Source of the DNA: Krasilnikovozyma curviuscula | Taxonomy: Eukaryota > Basidiomycota > Tremellomycetes > Cystofilobasidiales > Mrakiaceae | Direction: 5' to 3' | Length of the DNA stretch: 10,547 bases | NCBI GenBank assembly: GCA_014825775.1 | Contig: MVAQ01000382.1 | Coordinates: forward strand, 1 to 10,547 | Shown: piece after piece, positions 1 through 9,539 of the stretch | Numbering within the stretch: position 1 is the stretch's first letter | How the letters are laid out: the number at the start of each line of letters is the position of its first letter | The notes under the pieces: model-generated | What the model saw: the letters and a program-made list of their open reading frames with translations, nothing else | What the model was told of the DNA's origin: nothing | Databases searched by the model: none | Translations under genes and position numbers: made by a program

Positions 1-37
1 AGTTGCAGCAGTAATTGAGAAATGAGCGAGGACTTAC

Positions 38-2053
38 TGCATTCCAAAGTCTTCTAGCACCAGTGTGGAAAGAAGTTTCAACACCGACTTCGCGCACAAG
101 GTCATGGATAAGCAAAATACGAAGTGCTGGGAACTCGGCAGCTTTGCAGACGACGTGGGTGCCGTATTTGTGACAGGCGAGCTGGAGGAGTTCTGGCCTA
201 CAACAGGAATGGGAGTCAGCCGGTCCAAATCGTGAGGTACAGTCTTTTGGTGGGTTAGAAACGAACCTGATCTGACCGTAAACTCTGAGACGAACTTCAG
301 CACCACCGCATTCCATAAGTTGTTGGATAAGCCAGTTTCCGTTGCTGGTGATGAGAGAAAGCAACCGCATGTCAGAAATAGAGAGGGCTATGAAAGTAAA
401 CGAATTAGAAAGTTCTAACGCAGTTTGACTCAATTGAATACACTCTCCAACGATAGCGTCGTGCAAAGCGCATTCTGAGTTCAGCCCTCGGAGTTGCTGG
501 ACTTTAGTCTGCGCTTACATCGAATCAAATGACGAAAGGTCAGCGGAAGATCTTATCAAAAGAAAGAAATTCACCTAATAAAATACCAGATGACTCTTAC
601 AATCAAGAAGTTGGTGACGTGCTTGAGAACGTGGCCCTCAGCAGCAGAGCGTTGTTGTTTTCTGGCGATTGTCCAAGTGAGTGCCTTGTAGCCTTCGTCG
701 GTAATCTATTTTGGGAGGAGGACCCAGAAGCAGAAGAATAATATGGACAATTCAGAGAGCTTTGAATTGAATAAGGTAGAAGATCGCTTACAAGAGCATA
801 ATTGAAGGATCCGTTGAGGATTCTGCCCACAATTTCAGAGTGAGGTGCGAATGGATTCTGCCGCACAGATCAATAGCAGGGTCAGTGAGAAGAAAATTGA
901 ACCAAAAGATAGAATGCGGAGTACCTCATATTCGTAGTCGGTCAAGACAGATTGAGCGACAGAGAAGGCGACGTCTAAAGGAGTTGACATTCGAGAATCA
1001 CCTGGAGTAGAAGCCCATTCAGTCTTAGCATAGGAGCAGCAATACAGAGTCATTTAAAGTGAGAAAAAAGCGGGAATGGGGGAGAAAAAAAACCCCCAAA
1101 AATAACCAGAAGCGTGTGAGTACATAATTAAAATGAGAGAGCTGAAACAAACGCACACTGACATCAGAATTTTGACCGCTAAGACGTTCCTTCAAGCTTT
1201 GGTTTTCTCTGGTAAGAATTTGAAGAGACTTGCTCTGTTTTTGATAGCTAAGTTGGACCTGATTGCAACAGAATGAGAAGGCGCATACATGCAGGGACGA
1301 GATCACAAGCGGAGTGACGAGAATTAAAAGCGACGTCAGTCTCTCAACAAGTGATTGCCGTCGAAGGCATAGTGTTTGGTTTGAGCAAAATGACTTACCT
1401 CTCTAAGTTTCTTCTCCAAGAGATCAACAGCAAAGTCTCTTCTCGCCATCGCAGGAGCAGGTGGACCAACAACAGCTGAGAAGGCAGGAGCCTGATATTG
1501 GAACGGTGGAGATTGGATCTGGTAGCATAGAAGAGATTTTTCCGTCCAAAAGATGCATGAGGAGAGGGGCCAAAAGGGAAAGACAAAGGAAAGATAGGAG
1601 AGATAAACTTCAGTTTCGAAAGGGGCCCCTTTGGATTCAGCGGACTCACAGGACTGTTTAAGGGAACCTTGCCAAAGACTCCACTAGAGAATCTCTTGTT
1701 CTCTTTATCAGAAGTAGAAGATGATGAAGTCTTTGCGTAGATGACATCTTTGGGGTTGTAGGCAGAGACGAGGGCCGTTGGACAAGACGATGGAGGCTCA
1801 AAGAAACTTGGCGCAGCTGTCGTCTGTTGACCAGGCATGGTGAAGCCGTTCGGAAATCCGTTCTTTGCGTAGGCCATAGGTTTTCGTGTATCGATTGACT
1901 GTTCTTTGTGAAAGCAGAAGAGGGCTTTGGATGGGAAGAAGAAGGGGAAGGAAAGTTCGGTATTGAGTGCACGAGATGTGTTGTTGCAAGACGAGAAGAG
2001 CAAGAGAGATTTGGGCTTGAGTGCTCTAGCCAAAGAGCTCCAGTTAGATGGAT
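38..2053 (-). CDS. PUF (Pumilio-family) RNA-binding protein, 5' part; 3' end beyond the left edge
   Basis: Exons on the minus strand, in transcript order: 2053-1650, 1518-1399, 1258-1163, 1023-925, 857-792, 705-601, 508-267, 197-38; the next intron (GTAAGT) runs off the left edge. All junctions keep frame, giving about 430 codons. The N-terminal part is low-complexity (Ser/Pro/Ala-rich, with DKENKR). A predicted coiled coil follows (LLEKKLREVQLSYQKQ, then RENQSLKERL). Near the end of the visible part come three PUF-like repeats whose helix motifs lie 36 residues apart: VGECIQLSQ, NGNWLIQQLME and KYGTHVVCKAAEF. In PUF proteins such repeats bind single-stranded RNA bases, typically in mRNA 3' UTRs, to control translation or decay. 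The 5' end is unsure. The frame stays open up to an acceptor at 2054, but the first in-frame ATG is at 1877, and a further upstream exon is likely. The PUF call rests on repeat spacing and motif; target and subfamily cannot be told. Confidence 0.75.
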
Positions 2054-2747
2054 CTGAAAAAGAATGAATGGGGAGGGGTTCGAATTAGGGAAGTAAAATC
2101 GAGATGGGGGTTGAAAGTACCTGTGAGCTTACTTGGAACAAATATATGCTGCAGTCCTCAAGTTTTTTTGCAGCATCGAGAATTCGAATACTTATAAGTT
2201 TCACAGATACTTGAACCAAACTTATAAATTTTATATATCAGGGGAAAAGTAGACATTGTGTTCAAATTTGTTTGTTTTGTACCATTCTATAAATTGCGAC
2301 GACAGACTGTCTCTCTTGAGGGAGATTGCAGGCTCGACGCGACCCAGCTTTCAGTAGAAATAAAGGGGAAAAGAGCAAGGTAATTCGTATCGATCGACGA
2401 GGAAGAGAAGCGCTCATATAACTGGGATAGCCCCTATACTTCCTAACACCGTCAACACGATGCGATGGATGGCGTAATAAGAGCACAAGATCTTCTCTTG
2501 AGGCTATGGGTAAACAACGAGAGAATATTAGAGTTCGTGTCCACACCGTGCTTTCTTTTCTAATCCAATGCTCTCTTGATCTTGCTTGGGATTGAGAGAA
2601 CCAATTCTCCAGGTGATAGAGTCAGGACATTCATTCAGATTTCGTCGTTTTGAAGCTTCTCCACAGGGCGACGAGCGACTGCTTCTCCTGAACAAAGCTA
2701 CAGGCCGGAGAAATTGTCATGTTCAGTCCAACGAGGCTAAAGCGTCA
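2054..2747. other. Gene-free stretch: probable PUF 5' region and RFT1 3' flank
   Basis: No convincing coding exon was found on either strand. The open frames here lack ATG starts or fungal-like protein sequence. Part 2054-2132 fits an intron of the PUF gene (donor GTAAGC read from 2132, or GTACTT read from 2120; acceptor CAG at 2056-2054), with CATATATTTGTTCC as the possible preceding exon. I could not connect that piece to an ATG; the one at 2256 on the minus strand is out of phase. Part 2160-2250 is strongly AT-rich and TATA-like. The right part directly follows the RFT1 stop and is presumably its 3' UTR. Confidence 0.45.
2190..2227. repeat. Repeated ACTTATAA element in the presumed PUF promoter
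   Basis: ACTTATAA occurs at 2190-2197 and again at 2220-2227, a spacing of 30 bp. The first copy is part of the perfect 10-bp palindrome ACTTATAAGT (2190-2199). It lies in an AT-rich tract just upstream of the first recognisable PUF exons. Chance is a real alternative in such AT-rich DNA. Confidence 0.35.
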
Positions 2748-4379
2748 TTACTGAGAAAGAGACGGGTGGAAAACTAACCACACAGCAGCACACAGAACAA
2801 AACACGTCGCTCCTAGCGCAACGTGCTCCATTCGCGCCCTCACGCTAGTTCCAAACGTCACCAATCTGACGAGCACCGCACAGAATCCAAACACACTAAT
2901 AACAGCCTTACCCGGCCACAAATCCCTTATGTTAACCTCCACGCGCTTCTCCTCGAAGACTTGGAGGGCGAAGCGCGCAGTGTACACGATGCGGCAGATC
3001 ATATTGACACAGTTAGCCCACACCAACCCCTCTTCCGGCTTTCCCGCGAGCCCAGCGAACATCCCGGCGGAGATTAAGAATGCGAAGGAGAAGAAAAGCA
3101 TGTACCGCGACTGCCTTGCCAATGCAGCAGGGGACGCAGTCGATGCGTGGAACGACTCGAGGATACCGTTCGCAGCGAGCAGGGGAAGGTACCAGCAGTA
3201 CGCTCTCAGGACTGCGGGGGCGGATGTTGCGAGGTATCTCTTGGAGAGGATGATGCTGAGGAGGGTGTGGACAAACGGTGGGCCGAAGGACGGGAGGAGT
3301 AGGGCGAGGTGCATCGGGAGCAGGAGGAGGGTGGTGAGCACCTTCGCTTCACCTGCCTCCGGCGAATTCGATTTGGAGAAGTACAGCCGCGTGGATTCTT
3401 CAATTGGCTGGAAGATGATGCGCGCAACAAGGGAGCCATAGTTCGTTGCGACGGCGTACCCGCCTTGATCTCTGAGTGGGCTTACGCGAGAGAGGATGAG
3501 ACGGTCGCCTTCGGTGAGGAAGTGCTTGACAAGACTCTGAATTGTAAGAGCTCGGAGAAGGGAGAGGTGAGCTGGTGAGAAGTATTTCCTTTTCGCAAAC
3601 AAACAAACACAGAAAGCTTGTCAGCTCAGACTACTTCTTTGCGACGCTAACAGGAGAAAACCAACGCACTCATCACCAGCGGCTTTTCTCGGCACCCAAA
3701 TTCTTAACGCTGTCCCAACTCCAATCCTTCCAACAAAAACGCCCAGCAGCGTCACCCCATATGCACACTGTCCAATCCCAAACGCCAGCAGCGCCCTCTC
3801 CCCTCCCAAACCCGCAAGAACAGAGACAGTGACGACGCTCTTAACAATGATAGCTGCACCTTCCGCTTGTACTCGGACAAGCACGTCCAGTTGCGATAGT
3901 AGGAGCTGGTTGTATGGCTCCGAGAGGAGCTCGAGCAAGTAGGACGCGAGGTGGAGCGCGAGGGAAGTGGTGAAGTGGGGCTGTGCGGTAGTTGAGGATA
4001 GGCTGGTTCTGAGGTAGATGGGGAGGATGACGAGGCTGAGGAGGAGAAAGATGGGTAAAGGTATGAGGGAGAGGTTCACGCTCTGCTGCTGCTTTCGTTT
4101 CTTCCTCTTTGTTTCATCTTCATCTTTGTCACCCCCTTGCGAACTGTCGCCATTATCAGTCTCTCTAATCAACGAACCCCTGACACCCTCTCGAGGTAAA
4201 AACAGCAGCGTGCTGCCAATGAGGTCGAACTGGATTGTTGCGGTACCAAAGACTTCAGGCGATGCGAGACGCAGAAGGATGGCGTTGAGAGAGAAAGTGA
4301 GGAGTCGAGAGACGAGCTGGAGGAGGATCAGTGCCCTGGCTGAACTCAGGGAGGCGTTGAGGACGGAGGGTGAGGCCAT
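2748..4379 (-). CDS. RFT1: RFT1, ER membrane protein required for N-glycan lipid precursor (Man5GlcNAc2-PP-dolichol) assembly
   Basis: There are two exons, 4379-3670 and 3588-2748 (stop TAA). The intron 3669-3589 (GTGCGT...AAAG) splits a Glu codon in phase 2. The product is 516 aa, normal for the family. It is hydrophobic throughout, with many membrane segments. Family landmarks are FLPREGVRGSLIR (about residues 60-72), LTEGDRLILSRVSPL and the downstream GGYAVATNYGSLVARIIFQP followed by IEESTRLYF. A charged cytosol-type loop (DKDEDETKRKKRKQQQ) lies around residues 85-101. RFT1 is needed for Man5GlcNAc2-PP-dolichol to reach the ER lumen during N-glycosylation; whether it is itself the flippase is disputed. 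The start is the first ATG (MASPSVLN); the codon at 4391 preceding it in frame is TTG. It is transcribed divergently from the amidohydrolase gene at 4950. Confidence 0.95.
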
Positions 4380-4949
4380 GACTGAGAACAAGAGGAAGAA
4401 CTCAGACCAGTTTCATTGAAGAGGCGCTCTACAAACAGATGCCACTATTATTCAGAGATCAGCCTCCTATGACGAAATAAAATACACATACTGCGACTGA
4501 CCTTTTTCCAGCTTCTCAGCTGGGCAACCAGTTGAGCGGTTGAAACATCTCACGTTTCCGCCTTTGTACGTGCTGGCAGCGAAATTTGACCGAAGTCGGT
4601 GGATAATATATTTTCACGTTTATGATGGGTTGGAGACTAGAAAAGCATGGTTGGGGTTGCAAATGAGGAAAGAAGTTGCTAGGAGTGGAGGTGACGAGGT
4701 CAAATCGCAACCAACCGCAACTGGTTGCGAGGTCGACGTGATCTAGATCCCCTTCAGTACGATTGAAGCCTCACTGAATTTCTCCCAATGTTTCTCATCT
4801 CTCCGTCGTTCTCAAAAGCAGTAGCATCTTGGTCCCCTTGCCACTCCAGCTCAGTCCCATGTGCAACACCGCAGCATTCCCCCTCACCGGTGGGATAGCC
4901 AGCGCATTTATATGTCCAACTCCCATCGTCCTAGAGCATCATCTTATCG
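4380..4949. promoter_or_regulatory. Divergent promoter region between RFT1 and the amidohydrolase gene
   Basis: This 570-nt region lies between two start codons facing away from each other, so it should hold both promoters. It has no convincing exon; the open frames in it begin at TTG or another non-ATG codon. Visible elements are the inverted repeat at 4705-4730, its 10-bp core seen again in the opposite orientation at 4525-4534 (CAACCAGTTG), and a TATA-like TTTATAT at 4907-4913, about 40 nt before the amidohydrolase ATG. Two upstream ATGs (4859 and 4912) open short frames that overlap that start. Confidence 0.6.
4705..4730. repeat. Perfect 9-bp inverted repeat in the divergent promoter
   Basis: The arms TCGCAACCA (4705-4713) and TGGTTGCGA (4722-4730) are exact reverse complements around an 8-nt spacer (ACCGCAAC). 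The right side contains CAACTGGTTG (4718-4727), whose reverse complement is present at 4525-4534. CAACTG/CAGTTG resembles a Myb-type core, which is inference only. CGAGGTC flanks the structure on both sides (4695-4701 and 4728-4734). Confidence 0.6.
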
Positions 4950-7900
4950 ATGGGTCTCCTGAACAACGACAAGTCGAGCTGGAACCTTACCTCATCTGGC
5001 GAGCTGAAAAAGCAGTCGACCTCGCGTCAGACCGCTGTTCTTTTGAGCTCCACCCTCGTATTGGTATTCGTCCTCGCTGCATTTGGCGTCGAGAGGCCAT
5101 CGAGTTCCTCTTTTCACTCAGAACGCAACCTCAGAGAGGGTTTTGCGATCTGCGCGACTCTTGATACGAAGGTTGGTCCTCCTGCTGACTTTGGCGCACG
5201 CACCGTTTCTGATCGCTTTGAGGAAGGAACAAGAGGTAAACGAACCCTTTCTTTGTCATAGGATATGGGTTGTTACTGATATGGTAGTGCTGTTACTAGC
5301 TGTGTGGATACGAAACGCTACTATCTGGACAGGCAACGACGGGTTCAAAGAGATCATTGAAGGAGGAGAGCTATTGCTTGATGGTGGGATAATCAAGATG
5401 GTTGGAAAAGATTTGGTTCTTCCCAAGTCGCTTCTGGACTACGAGGAAGTCAATGTTAATGGATCATGGGTCACTCCTGGCCTCGTTAGTGTTCGAGCTC
5501 ACTCTACGTTGCATTCCATCTGTCTGAAGGCATCTTTCCCTGAATCCAGGTAGAGCTCCATAACCATGCTGGAATTTGGACAGATCCTAGTTACGACGGG
5601 ACCCAAGACCTGTCCTCTCCCAAGATCGAAATCGGACCTTTCGTGAGTTCACCAGCTTCTTGTTTATTAATTACGCCCCTTGATCTAGATAGATTTTACT
5701 CAATCGTGCTGGTTTTTTTTTTTAATAGCTGCGTGCTCTGGATGGTGTCAAGAACGCGAATCCAGCTTTTGAACTCATCACTGCAGGTGGATCTACAACG
5801 TCACTGGTTTTACCTGGTTCTGCTAATCCCATCGGAGGTTTGTCAGATCTCTTTTCTATTAATATTATGTTCAATGATTCACTATGATCGATGGAACTTC
5901 TACAGGTCAAGCATGGGCGTTCAAGCTTCGCCCAACAAAGGAAAATTCTGTGATGGCAATGCAGCTGGAACCGCCTTTCGAGATTGACGAGAACGGAGAC
6001 TGGACGAGGTAAGCCCTCATTTCTACTAATGTCTTTGCTACTCTGACATAATAACATCTTTTCAGGACAAACAATGTTCGTTACTCCAAACATGCTCTGG
6101 GTGAGAATCCGATGAGGTAAGATGACCATATCCTCGTCCGGTCCCCACCCACTCACAACGCACTGGATTTCATCAAATTCCAGGACTTGGGGCCAGTCTC
6201 GAATGGATAATATTTACCACATGAGGTTAGTCAGACAATGAAAGTGCTTTGTATGCTTAATGACCGTTCATCTTGCTCATTGCAGAGAGATCTACGAAGA
6301 AGCGCGCCTGCACAAACTCGCACAAGACGCCTGGTGCTCTCATGCTCTCTCGGTATATCGTTCCTCTCGCTACTGGTGGCGTCCAATGTGGTGGTTGAAT
6401 CTTGTCAGACGTCCTACCATCGACGCATATCCCCTCAGCCCACTTCGGCTCGAAGCCGTCGTTGAGGTTCTCCGCGGTAAAGTGCTTGTCAATGTTCATG
6501 CCTATACGGGGACGGACTTCGATGCACTCGTTCGATTCACAAGGGAGTTCGGCTTTCACGTAAGTGCGGTTCACCATGCGCATAAGGCCCACCTCGTACC
6601 TGAGCTACTGAAGAAGATGTGGGGTGGACCACCTGGCGCGGCGATCTTTGCGACGCTTGGACGGTGAGCAAGACATTCAAGCTCTGGTCCTGTAAAGCCT
6701 TCACTTCGTTTGCGTTTTGATGTGTTGGCGTGTTTCTGAAGGTACAAGCACGAGGCGTACAAGCATTCCGTTCATGCGGCGAAGATCTTGCATGATGCTG
6801 GAATACCAGTGTCGATGCACGTACGTTCCCAAAAGTCTAACCATAGTCCCCCTCTCAACTATTTCTCTGACTTTTATTCGGATCCTGGTAGTCGGACGGT
6901 CCAGGTGCAATCAATCCTAGATAGTCAGTGCCTCTGACGATCTGCGACTAATCCATGCAGCGTCAACACTAACCAACATCTTTGTCCACCTACCCAAGTC
7001 TCCTCCACGAAGCTGTGCAAGCACATTACTACGGTCTTGAACCCAACGTAGCGATGTAAGCGTGCCTGCTCACCATTTCTCGTCCACACAATGACTTAAC
7101 TCATCTGATGGCTCTTCCCATCATTTCTTTGCAGGCAATCAGTAACGACCACTCCTGCACGCCTGATGGGGAAAGACCACCGTATAGGGTACCTCCGAAA
7201 GGGCTACGACGCCGATGTCGTTATTTGGCAGTCGCATCCTCTCCAACTGGGCTCAACTCCCGCACAAGTGTTTGTCGACGGCCTCCCGCAGATTTCGTCA
7301 CCAGCTCTCCGGCCTCGAGAACAGACGGATCAGGTGTGCCCAGATGCTCCCGAGTGGGAAGAAGATAGGCGAGATGTGGTGCGGACTCAGGGACAGCCTC
7401 GGTTGGGACCCAAGGCGACCCTCCGTGACGTCGTGTTGAGAAACGTCTCATCTGTCGTGTTGCGTAAAGAAGGGGAACTCGAGGAGTTTTGCTCTGGGGG
7501 AAAATGTGCGAGGGTAGTCGTGAAGTCGGGTGAGGTTGTCTGTGTCGGAGAGTGTGAGGAGTTTGTCTCCGGAGAAGAGAGAGAGATTGATTTGAAGGGT
7601 GGATCCGTTGCCCCTGGACTAACTACCATTGGGTACGTAACGAATCCTCTCAAGGACTTAACTCACAGTTCACTTTAAATTGAATTCTTCAATTCCTGTC
7701 TGATCAGCTCCACCATCGGTCAAACCGAAATGTAAAAGTTTCTTATTTTCTATTGAACCAGCACTCCCATCTAACTCAAGTCACTCGATCCAATCTTTCC
7801 AGGATAACGGAGCCCTCCACAGCAGACGAAGGCGCTGGAGAATACGCTGCAGGAAGGCTCCCAACAGGAGACGTGATGCGAGCGAGCGACGCGTTGATGT

Positions 7901-9261
7901 TTGGGACCGACGAAATGGTGAGGCCGTTCTTACAGAAATTGTTCATTCTACATCCAACAATCGGCAAATCCCTGGACTCACTGAAAATGAAAACAACTCT
8001 GACTTCATATACATATAGCTTGTGGATCTAAGAACTGGCGTCACTAAAGCCTTGGGATGGCCATCTAACAACGATCCCTTCCTTAAAGGTAGCGATTTTT
8101 CCTCTTGTCTTATTCTCTTCTCCATCGCTCTCCACTTACCGATTCCGCGCCCCATTGCACCTGACAGGCTACGCAGCGTTCTTCTCCCTGACCGTACAGC
8201 CCTCAAAGCGCACCACCTGGTCTGGTGCAGTCCGTACTCCGATCGCCGCACTAGCTCTCATGGTGGGACACGACACGGGCACAGCAGTGTCTGTCCAGAT
8301 GGCACTCCTCCGTCGGGTCCTCCGCGACAAGGAAGGTACGTTCGGGGACGTCGTGAAAGGTACACTACCAATCGTGGTGCAAGTGCATAGTGCTGATTTG
8401 GTGAGTTCTTCTCCCTCCCTCTACCTCACCTCTTCCCCCTCATAAAAAAGATAAGAAGGACTCATTCCTCCTTTTCTACCCTATCTCCTCAACCGCTTTT
8501 TATGAATGTGGTAGATGGCGACCATCTTGGATATTAAGGCCGACGCAGAGGCGCTCCATGAGACGAGCATTAGGTTCGTCTTCTTTGGCGCATCAGAGGC
8601 GTACCTCATCGCTTCTGATCTCGCGCGTGCTGGTGTCGGTGTCGTGTTGGGCAGCGGGAGGAATTATCCTTTCAGTTGGGACATGAGACGCGCGTAAGTT
8701 CTTTACCCCCTTTCTCGCGTTCTATTTCAATGATGGCGATCTGTCTTATTGACGCTAAAGTGGTTCGTGTTTATAGTCTGCCGGGACCACCGCTCTCTGA
8801 TGAGACGGCGCTGAGTATTCTGTACAAAGCTGGCGTTGTAGGTGCTCTTCTTCCCCATGTGAGCTCCTGACTCCGTCCATTAATGAAGACATTTATCTCT
8901 TTTGTTCAAGACGGTGGCTGTAGCTTACCTCGAAGGAAGAGCGTTTACCTCTCTGGTCGCCCAATCGAGATGGGAGCTTGCTTTCGTACGTTCGTTTCCC
9001 TTGCCTCCCCCTATCCCAACATACGTCTCGTCTCTAACGATTTACAAACAGACAATAACCGATAACCCTTCTCTGCGTCTGACGACCCTTGAAGCTCTGG
9101 CGTTCGGTACGACGAACCTCGAGCGAATGTTCGGTCTCCGAGTCGCGCACGAGGCGAGGGACTGGGTCGCGACGGAGTATGGCGGACTGTTGGAGGTCGG
9201 AAAAAGTAAAATTGTTGCAATTGGGACCGGTATGGAAGAAGGAGAGGTGCTGGTGTACTGA
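4950..9261 (+). CDS. Membrane-anchored tandem amidohydrolase (basidiomycete CE9-type metal-dependent hydrolase)
   Basis: The model has 20 exons: 4950-5235, 5300-5484, 5550-5642, 5729-5837, 5906-6008, 6066-6116, 6184-6225, 6286-6663, 6742-6820, 6892-6923, 6999-7055, 7135-7632, 7708-7731, 7803-7917, 8019-8088, 8168-8400, 8515-8693, 8777-8858, 8911-8985 and 9052-9261. All junctions are GT-AG and in frame, giving 966 aa. Residues 29-47 form one membrane segment near the N-terminus, so the enzyme part is probably lumenal or extracellular. Module 1 (about 75-530) has IRNATIWTGND, VTPGLVELHNHAG (His161, His163), VLVNVHAYTG (His361), VSAVHHAHKAH (His386/387), MHSDGPGAINP (Asp444), TTTPARLMG and GYDADVVIW: a complete amidohydrolase metal site and closing composite beta domain. 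Module 2 (about 540-966) repeats this layout (VAPGLTTIG, VVQVHSADL, TTLEALAFGTTNLERMFG) but lacks most ligands. CE9 includes GlcNAc-6-phosphate deacetylases; the substrate here is unknown. The start is the ATG before the membrane segment. The only doubtful structure is a possible extra in-frame intron at 6376-6438. Confidence 0.87.
6376..6438 (+). other. Possible unspliced in-frame intron inside exon 8 of the amidohydrolase
   Basis: These 63 nt begin GTGGCG and end CCCCTCAG, contain no in-frame stop, and encode an odd Trp-rich stretch (WRPMWWLNLVRR) between the QDAWC and LEAVVEVL segments. Removing them keeps the frame and would leave a 945-aa protein. The alternative donor at 6353 (GTATAT) with the acceptor ending at 6408 would break the frame. 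Both the spliced and the unspliced readings are open, so sequence alone does not settle it. Confidence 0.4.
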
Positions 9262-9539
9262 GATCAATGAGGTCTGCGAAAAGTTTTAAGTTAACAGGAT
9301 AATAGATTTTTTAATACTTTTCACCTTTCGGAGGAAGCGACGTACAGTGGAATGCGGTGGAAGTGCTCCACAACTGTTTCCAATGTATCTACTTGGCGCT
9401 CGGTAAACGACAGACTGCCCTGTTGTGAGGTCGAGTGGCGTTCGACCGCATTGACCGCGCGCAACGGACAAGTGCGACTGTCGACTACCCTCAGTCTTCT
9501 CTCTCTCACTCTCTCTTATCTCCCACCAAACCATTCGAA
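9262..9539. other. Short intergenic region between the amidohydrolase and M20 genes
   Basis: This 278-nt spacer follows the amidohydrolase TGA and precedes the M20 ATG. It should hold the 3' UTR of the former and the promoter and leader of the latter. Its left end is AT-rich (TTTTTTAATACTTTTC around 9307-9322). Just before the ATG is a pyrimidine-rich run (CTTCTCTCTCTCACTCTCTC, about 9495-9514), typical of fungal transcription start regions. No clear TATA box is seen. Confidence 0.5.

Noticed and set aside
1461..1661. 66-codon plus-strand open frame
   Set aside because: It is antisense to PUF exons and an intron, with a low-complexity basic composition; the minus-strand splice model explains the region.
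2262..2546. 94-codon minus-strand open frame between the PUF and RFT1 genes
   Set aside because: It begins with GTG rather than ATG, has an irregular Arg/Ser-rich composition and joins to neither gene by a frame-keeping splice.
2929..3441. 170-codon plus-strand open frame
   Set aside because: It lies antisense to the conserved RFT1 exon 2. GC-rich codon use on the minus strand explains the open frame, and its sequence is not protein-like.
4540..4746. Plus-strand open frame of 68 codons in the divergent promoter
   Set aside because: It starts at TTG, has no ATG-led equivalent of useful length and no domain, and it overlaps the inverted repeat.
5559..5567. His-Asn-His triplet that might suggest an HNH nuclease
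   Set aside because: It follows VTPGLVEL and is the HxH metal motif of an amidohydrolase; no other HNH nuclease features are present.
6353..6408. Candidate intron GTATAT...GTCAG in the amidohydrolase
   Set aside because: Its 56-nt length would break the reading frame leading into the conserved LEAVVEVLRGKV segment. The 63-nt alternative at 6376-6438, or no intron, fits the frame.
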